From Thiolapillus brandeum (GTDB taxonomy: Bacteria; Pseudomonadota; Gammaproteobacteria; Chromatiales; Chromatiaceae), in NCBI GenBank assembly GCA_011051425.1, contig DRLF01000405.1:1-6142 (forward strand): a stretch of DNA of 6,142 nucleotides. Direction: 5' to 3'. A model generated the notes under the pieces. That model did not search any database, had not been told where the DNA came from, and was given only the letters and a program-made list of their open reading frames with translations. A program made the position numbers and the translations under genes. Shown one piece after another: positions 4,882 to 6,142 of the stretch; positions within the stretch are counted from its first letter, which is position 1; the number at the start of each line of letters is the position of its first letter.

Positions 4882-6081
4882 TTACTCCGCCCGCAGGGCT
4901 TCAATGGGATCCAGATGCGCCGCCCGCCGGGCGGGCACCACTCCGGCAATCAGGCCGATGCTCACTGCCAGCACTTCGGCCAGAATCACGTAGAGCATGG
5001 GTGTATGCACAGGCAGGGCGGGAATGGCAGCATGGAGCAGCCAGGCGATACCCACCCCCAGCCCCAGGCCGCTGATGCCACCGATAGCCGCCAGCACCAT
5101 GGCCTCCCCCAGGAACAGGTTGAGTATCTGGGAGCGTTTCGCACCGAGCGCACGCAGCAGGCCGATTTCACTGGTGCGCTCGTTCACCGCGATGCTCATG
5201 ATGGTGACGATGCCGATGGCACCCACCAGCAGGGAAATGCCGCCAATGGCCGCCACGGCAAAGGTCAGCACGTTGAGGATGGACCCCAGCACATCCAGCA
5301 TCTGCTGCTGGGTGGTGACCGTGTAGTCTTCCTTGCCGTGCCGGGCCGTGAGCGTTCGTTTTATCCCCGCCACCACGGTATCCACCGCCACCTCCTCCCG
5401 GTACATGACATCGATCTCGAACAGGCTGTCGCGGTTGAACAGGCTGAGCGCCCGGGCGGCTGGAATATAGACCGTGTCGTCCAGATCGAAACCCAGCACC
5501 GTACCCTTGGACTCCATCACGCCGATCACCCGGTAGCGGCTGCCGCCGATGATGATACGCCTGCCCAGAGGACTGGTCTCACCGAACAGTTCCTGCCGCA
5601 GCTTGCTGCCCAGCACCGCAAAGGCCCGGGGCGCCGTGGGATCATCCGCCGGCAGGAAACGCCCGGAACGCACGGCCATGCTGAAAGCCTCTGGCATCTG
5701 CGGCCCGGAGCCATAAACCGAGGTGCGCCGGCGGCGGCTGTCTGCTTCGATTTCCGCATTGCCCTGTACGAAAGGAACCACCGCTTTGACGAAAGGCAGG
5801 CGCTGCAATGCCTCTGCATCCTCGATGCTCAGGGGGCGTTCTGTGCCGAAGACCCCCATGCTGGTGCCTGCCGTCGTGGCCTTGCCGGGATTGACCGCCA
5901 CCAGGGTCGTGCCGAACTGGGTGAATTCCTGCAGCACGAAGCGGTGTATGCCTTCACCGATGGAAGTCAGCAGGATCACCGCCGCAATCCCCACGGCAAT
6001 ACCCAGCGCCGTCAGTACACTGCGCAGGCGATGGGCAGTGATGGAACGGAGGGTCAGCGTGAGAAAGTCCCGGGCCAGCAT
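4882..6081 (-). CDS. MacB/FtsX-type ABC transporter permease
   Basis: Inner-membrane permease of a type VII (MacB-like) ABC exporter, 399 residues, the usual length for a single MacB_PCD + FtsX protein without a fused ATPase. Seen: a short cytoplasmic N-terminus ending in ITAHRLRSVLTALGIAVGIA, TM1 about 20-41; a large periplasmic domain (about 42-270) with GTTLVAVNPG, the GxF-type motif RSGRF, VLGSKLRQELFGETSPLGRRI (158-176) and RVIGVMESKG; TM2 about 272-298; the cytoplasmic coupling segment NERTSEIGLLRALGAKRSQI (300-319); TM3 about 325-352; TM4 about 363-384; and the terminal PARRAAHLDPIEALRAE. ATG 6081 is preferred over a TTG at 6108: the product starts like its homologues, and GGAAGA lies just upstream. 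It follows another permease by 4 bases, so the ATPase and a HlyD-like adaptor are probably encoded to the right of the window. Substrate unknown; macrolide export should not be assumed. Confidence 0.92.
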   Translation of the reverse strand: MLARDFLTLTLRSITAHRLRSVLTALGIAVGIAAVILLTSIGEGIHRFVLQEFTQFGTTLVAVNPGKATTAGTSMGVFGTERPLSIEDAEALQRLPFVKAVVPFVQGNAEIEADSRRRRTSVYGSGPQMPEAFSMAVRSGRFLPADDPTAPRAFAVLGSKLRQELFGETSPLGRRIIIGGSRYRVIGVMESKGTVLGFDLDDTVYIPAARALSLFNRDSLFEIDVMYREEVAVDTVVAGIKRTLTARHGKEDYTVTTQQQMLDVLGSILNVLTFAVAAIGGISLLVGAIGIVTIMSIAVNERTSEIGLLRALGAKRSQILNLFLGEAMVLAAIGGISGLGLGVGIAWLLHAAIPALPVHTPMLYVILAEVLAVSIGLIAGVVPARRAAHLDPIEALRAE

Positions 6082-6085
6082 GGTT

Positions 6086-6142
6086 CTATCTTCCCGACAG
6101 GGCGGCAACGGGATCCAGCGCTGCCGCCCGCCTCGCGGGCAA
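6086..6142 (-). CDS. C-terminal end of a second MacB/FtsX-type permease (partial, enters from right edge)
   Basis: The only open frame here translates to LPARRAAALDPVAALSGR followed by TAG at 6088-6086. This closely matches the end of the next gene (VPARRAAHLDPIEALRAE), and PARRAA.LDP.EALR is the usual end of MacB-type permeases. Its stop is 4 bases before the ATG at 6081, so the two are cotranscribed and probably translationally coupled. Tandem permeases of this family usually form a heterodimer with one shared ATPase. Only 18 residues are visible, but the motif is distinctive. Confidence 0.82.
   Translation of the reverse strand: MPARRAAALDPVAALSGR

Overview
All genes that can be supported in this window lie on the minus strand, so they read from the right end to the left end. 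The DNA is moderately GC-rich. The gene mix suggests a Gram-negative proteobacterium with sulfur and nitrogen redox metabolism: an exported multihaem cytochrome of the hydroxylamine oxidoreductase (HAO) family, a DsrC/TusE-family protein, an exported YfdX protein and a MacB-type exporter permease. A sulfur-oxidising gammaproteobacterium fits best, but this is inferred from gene content only; no taxonomic marker is present.

Layout, in order of transcription (right to left): (1) 6142-6086, the last 18 codons of a MacB/FtsX-type permease that enters from outside the window; (2) 6081-4882, a complete second permease of the same family, starting 4 bases after the first one stops; (3) 4881-4733, an AT-rich spacer; (4) 4732-2825, a large exported protein whose C-terminal half is seven ~52-residue repeats that look like a complete seven-bladed beta-propeller; (5) 2797-2761, a perfect 17-bp hairpin, probably the terminator of that gene; (6) 2597-2250, a DsrC-like protein that has lost the penultimate catalytic cysteine, followed 13 bases later by (7) 2236-1346, a cysteine-free exported YfdX-family protein, the pair forming a tight operon that ends in a terminator hairpin (1323-1294); (8) 1293-1052, a control region with TGCACC palindromes and a possible sigma-54 promoter; (9) 1051 to the left edge, the first 350 residues of an octahaem HAO-like cytochrome, with seven of the expected eight CxxCH haem sites visible.

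There are at least four transcription blocks: an exporter operon, the propeller gene, dsrC-like + yfdX, and the HAO-like gene. Nothing in the sequence ties them into one pathway. The HAO-like enzyme would act in the periplasm on hydroxylamine, nitrite or a related nitrogen oxide; the DsrC-like protein is cytoplasmic and, lacking one of the two redox cysteines, cannot work as a canonical DsrC trisulfide carrier. The most unusual parts are the DsrC variant and its coupling to yfdX, the epsilon-type HAO with a Pro/Ala/Gln-rich N-terminal tether, and the tail-fibre-like plus propeller architecture of the large exported protein. Nothing seen amounts to a mobile element, CRISPR array, tRNA or rRNA.
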